A stretch of 10,559 nt of DNA from Hyphochytrium catenoides (lineage: Eukaryota > Sar > Hyphochytriomycetes > Hyphochytriales > Hyphochytriaceae): contig FLMG01002833.1 in NCBI GenBank assembly GCA_900088475.1, forward strand, positions 1 through 10,559, in the 5' to 3' direction. The notes below the pieces were generated by a model. The model made no database searches. It worked only from the letters and a program-made list of their open reading frames with translations, and was not told the DNA's origin. Below are positions 8,341-10,559 of this stretch, in pieces (within the stretch, counting starts at the first letter, position 1; the number at the start of each line of letters is the position of its first letter). The position numbers were made by a program, and so were the translations under genes.

Positions 8341-8579
8341 CTGTCTAGCTCTCTTCCCCGGTCTCTCCCTCGTGATAATGTCTCTTCTCGTCTGTTTCCC
8401 TCTCTCAATTATTCAGAGCGCTTGTGATTATAAATATGGCCATAGAGGAGTAGATCATATCATCCCTGAGAGACGTCTCACAGCCCAAAAAATTCTCTTT
8501 CTCTCTCTCTCTCTCTCTCTCGCTCGCTCTCTCTCTCTTACCCTGTGTCTCTCTTGAACTATGTCACACTGGCCACGTG

Positions 8580-10557
8580 TCAGCTTCGTGAGACAAGCGC
8601 CACGTCTCTCAGCAAACTACTCGGGACTTCTCTCTCTTCACTATCGGTCTTCACAAGCTCCATCTCTTCTTTCTCTCTCTCTGTGTCCGGCTCTCTCCGC
8701 ATACTATCTTCTTCCTGTCCTGTCTTCACCGGGAGAGAAGAAGAGAGACCGGAAGAGAGAGCTTTGAAGCTCTCGTGAAGAGAGAGAAAGTTCCCAATCT
8801 TCTCTCCTATCTCTTTCGAAAAGTCCCACATTTCTCTCTGGAGCTTGACCTCATCTACTTTCCCTCTCTCTTCGTCCTCTGTCAGGAACTGAGAGAAGTT
8901 TGAATGAGGGACACTCACCATCCTCACCCGTATTCTCTCTCTCTCTCTCTCTTCCTCTCTACCTACGTCTCCCTCTTTCTCCTTCTCTTCCTTTCCCCCC
9001 TGGATGGACCAGGTCTCTCTCTCTGTCTCTCTCTCTCTCTTTTCTCCTATTGCTCTAAGGCGCTTCACGACCTTTTCTATATCTTTCCCTGTCACTCTCT
9101 CTCCATCAATCTCAGCCACTGCATCGCCTGTCTTTATGCCCCAGGAGGCGGCGTATCCTCCAGGATCCACTCTGTCCACTCGAATAGTAGAAGAGAGAGA
9201 GTGAAGAGTCATCCCGATGCTTTCACATTCTCTCTCTTTTAGCGTCTCTCCATCCAACTCTACCTCGTAGACAAGCGGGTTCTCTTCTCCTTCTCCCTCC
9301 TCTCTCTCTCCTGCCAGTCCATTGATATCTTGCAGGGATCGTCGCCGATTGTGCAGAGAGTAAAAAGAAGGAGAGAGCTGTTCTTCTCTCTCTCCCTCGT
9401 CGTCATCTATCTCTTCCCTCCTGTCCGTCGGACTCTCCACGAGAGAGAGAGAACTCTGTTTGCTGAGATCTGCATCTGAGGAAGAGCTGGTTGATGATTG
9501 ACAGTCGTCTTCCCGCAAGAGAGGGCGGCTGCTTCCTTCTCTCTCTTCTTTCTCTCTCTTTGGAGTCCGAATGAGAGTGGATTGTCGCTCTTTATGTCTT
9601 CTCTCTTCGCTCTCTCGTGTAACTCCGAGCACTTCTTCTCTCGTCTCTTCTTCATGAAGTCTCTCTCTTGACCTTCCAGGAGAAGAAAGCGTGTTTCGGA
9701 AGAAAGCTCTGGATCTTAAGAGACTTCTACTCTCTGCAGGAGGAAGACGGCACGGTGAGGGTTAGCAAAGCATGTGGTGTATGAAAGAGAGAAAGGGCTA
9801 GGGAAAGAGGGAAAAGGAAAGAGAGGAGAAGAGAGAAGAGGAAAGAAGAGAGAGACACCAAGAGAGGAGATGGTGAAGGAGAGAACGTGGAAGCATGAGA
9901 GGCAAGACGACAAAGAGCCGGGGCGCCACTTTGGCAATCTAAGGGCAAGAAGGGAGGGCAACTAATTGAAAGTAGAGTGAAGACGAGAGACCCAGAGGCA
10001 GTGACAGGGAATAAAGAGACAGAGAGAGAGGCAGCGAGAGAGACAGACAAAGAGAGACAGACAAAGAGAGAGAGAGGCAGAGGCAATAGAGAGAAGAGAG
10101 AACAGGGGAGAGGGAGAGGCAATAGAGAGGGACACACAGACAATAAAGACACATAGAGAAGGAGAAAAGAGAGAGAGAGAGTGCGAGAAAGAGAGTGCAA
10201 GAGAGGAGACGCAGACACTGACAGTGAGACAGAGGAGAAACCGAGAGACAGATAAGAAAGGAGAGACCAACAAGAAGGGAGAGAAGCCCCGTTAAGAGAA
10301 GGAAAGAAAGCCTAGAAACCTCCCTAAAACTGACCAAAGATATTCCTCGGGCTAGCGAAGTTCCCTCCTGGACTCCCGAACTTGGCCAACGCGCTAAGCC
10401 ATAGATTATGTTCCTCATTGGATTCCGCGCAGAGGAAGAGCTGCTGAAAGTCTGAGGTTTGAAGCAGAATGCCAAAGGGCTTCCCTTCCCAGGAGGAGGC
10501 AGAGATGACCTCTTGATGGGGGAAGAGGTTGAAAGGCCCAGTGCGCCAAGAGAGAGG
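8580..10557 (-). CDS. PH and PDZ domain protein, 5' end outside the window
   Basis: Two exons, 10557-10335 and 9733-8580, give the last 458 residues. The first encodes the C-terminal half of a pleckstrin-homology domain (about 6-60): beta strands followed by LFLCAESNEEHNLWLSAL, the typical closing helix with its invariant Trp (residue 53). The second exon starts with a basic/Ser-rich linker, then a PDZ domain at about 228-349 with a GLGF-like SIGMTL (246-251), DPGGYAA, GIKTGD and EIDGE. A 38-residue Arg/Glu/Lys-rich insertion (302-339) lies before the last beta strand. The C-terminal part is acidic and probably helical. PH domains usually bind phosphoinositides and PDZ domains bind C-terminal peptides, so a membrane-associated scaffold is inferred. 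The stop is TGA at 8580-8582. No exact family is recognised. Confidence 0.75.
9734..10334 (-). other. GT-AG intron joining PH and PDZ exons
   Basis: On the minus strand the intron begins GTCAGT (10334-10329) and ends CTTCCTCCTGCAG (9734), 601 nt. The PH frame reaches the donor with one base of a codon, and the PDZ frame needs exactly one base before its first complete codon, so splicing makes a GAG codon and a continuous frame. Without it the PH frame stops at TAG (10324-10326), and the PDZ frame has no ATG back to its own upstream stop (9762-9764). The intron is extremely CT-rich on the sense strand, like the intron of the bHLH-PAS gene. Confidence 0.75.
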
Positions 10558-10559
10558 GA

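Larger units (their letters stand above)
7682..8579. other. Intergenic region with a GA-to-CT switch
   Basis: Lies between the start of the methyltransferase gene and the stop of the PH-PDZ gene, both on the minus strand. It is GA-rich on the + strand to about 8060, has a short balanced bridge (about 8065-8155) and is then CT-rich to about 8540. It probably holds the promoter and 5' leader of the methyltransferase on the left and the 3' untranslated region of the PH-PDZ gene on the right. The frames within it are Ser/Leu or Arg/Glu repeats with no domain. Confidence 0.6.

Noticed and set aside
7983-8557. Overlapping + strand frames of 112-134 codons, rich in Ser and Leu.
   Set aside because: Repeat artefacts of the CT tract between two minus-strand genes. 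No conserved motif, and three overlapping frames are equally open.
9727-10475. Minus-strand frames of 103-178 codons resembling hydrophobic membrane proteins.
   Set aside because: They lie in the CT-rich 601-nt intron and in a wrong frame over the PH exon. The Leu/Ser/Cys content follows from the CT composition.

Overview
The window reads as nuclear DNA of a microbial eukaryote. Three genes can be recognised by protein family. Two contain GT-AG introns that restore or join protein domains in a consistent phase, and none sits in an operon-like cluster. The DNA is saturated with (GA)n/(CT)n tracts, which also run through coding sequence as Arg-Glu and Ser-Leu strings. The bHLH-PAS gene resembles the family known from diatoms and other stramenopile algae. 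A stramenopile or alveolate alga (for example a diatom or chromerid relative) is a reasonable inference, but the sequence alone does not settle it.

Layout. Positions 1-4069 hold no gene I can name. They contain simple repeats, a 4-copy 20-bp tandem repeat (881-960), a compositionally ordinary stretch (about 1180-3470) with a palindrome, a hairpin and one weak possible minus-strand exon, and a promoter or leader region for the next gene. At 4070-5350 (+) is a two-exon bHLH-PAS transcription factor of 304 residues with a 366-nt CT-rich intron bounded by a 10-bp direct repeat. Positions 5351-6175 form a GA-rich convergent intergenic region. At 6176-7681 (-) is a calmodulin-lysine N-methyltransferase with its catalytic motifs intact but much longer than animal homologues. 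Positions 7682-8579 switch abruptly from GA-rich to CT-rich. At 8580-10557 (-), running off the right edge, is a gene whose exons encode the end of a PH domain and then a PDZ domain, joined across a 601-nt intron.

The three genes do not form an obvious pathway. They share architecture and composition: CT-rich sense-strand introns, GA-rich sense-strand 3' flanks for two of the three, and low-complexity insertions between conserved blocks. I found no prokaryotic operon, CRISPR array, intact transposon, rRNA or tRNA gene. The most notable things are the genome-scale dinucleotide invasion of coding DNA, the direct repeat at the bHLH-PAS intron, and the PH-PDZ architecture.
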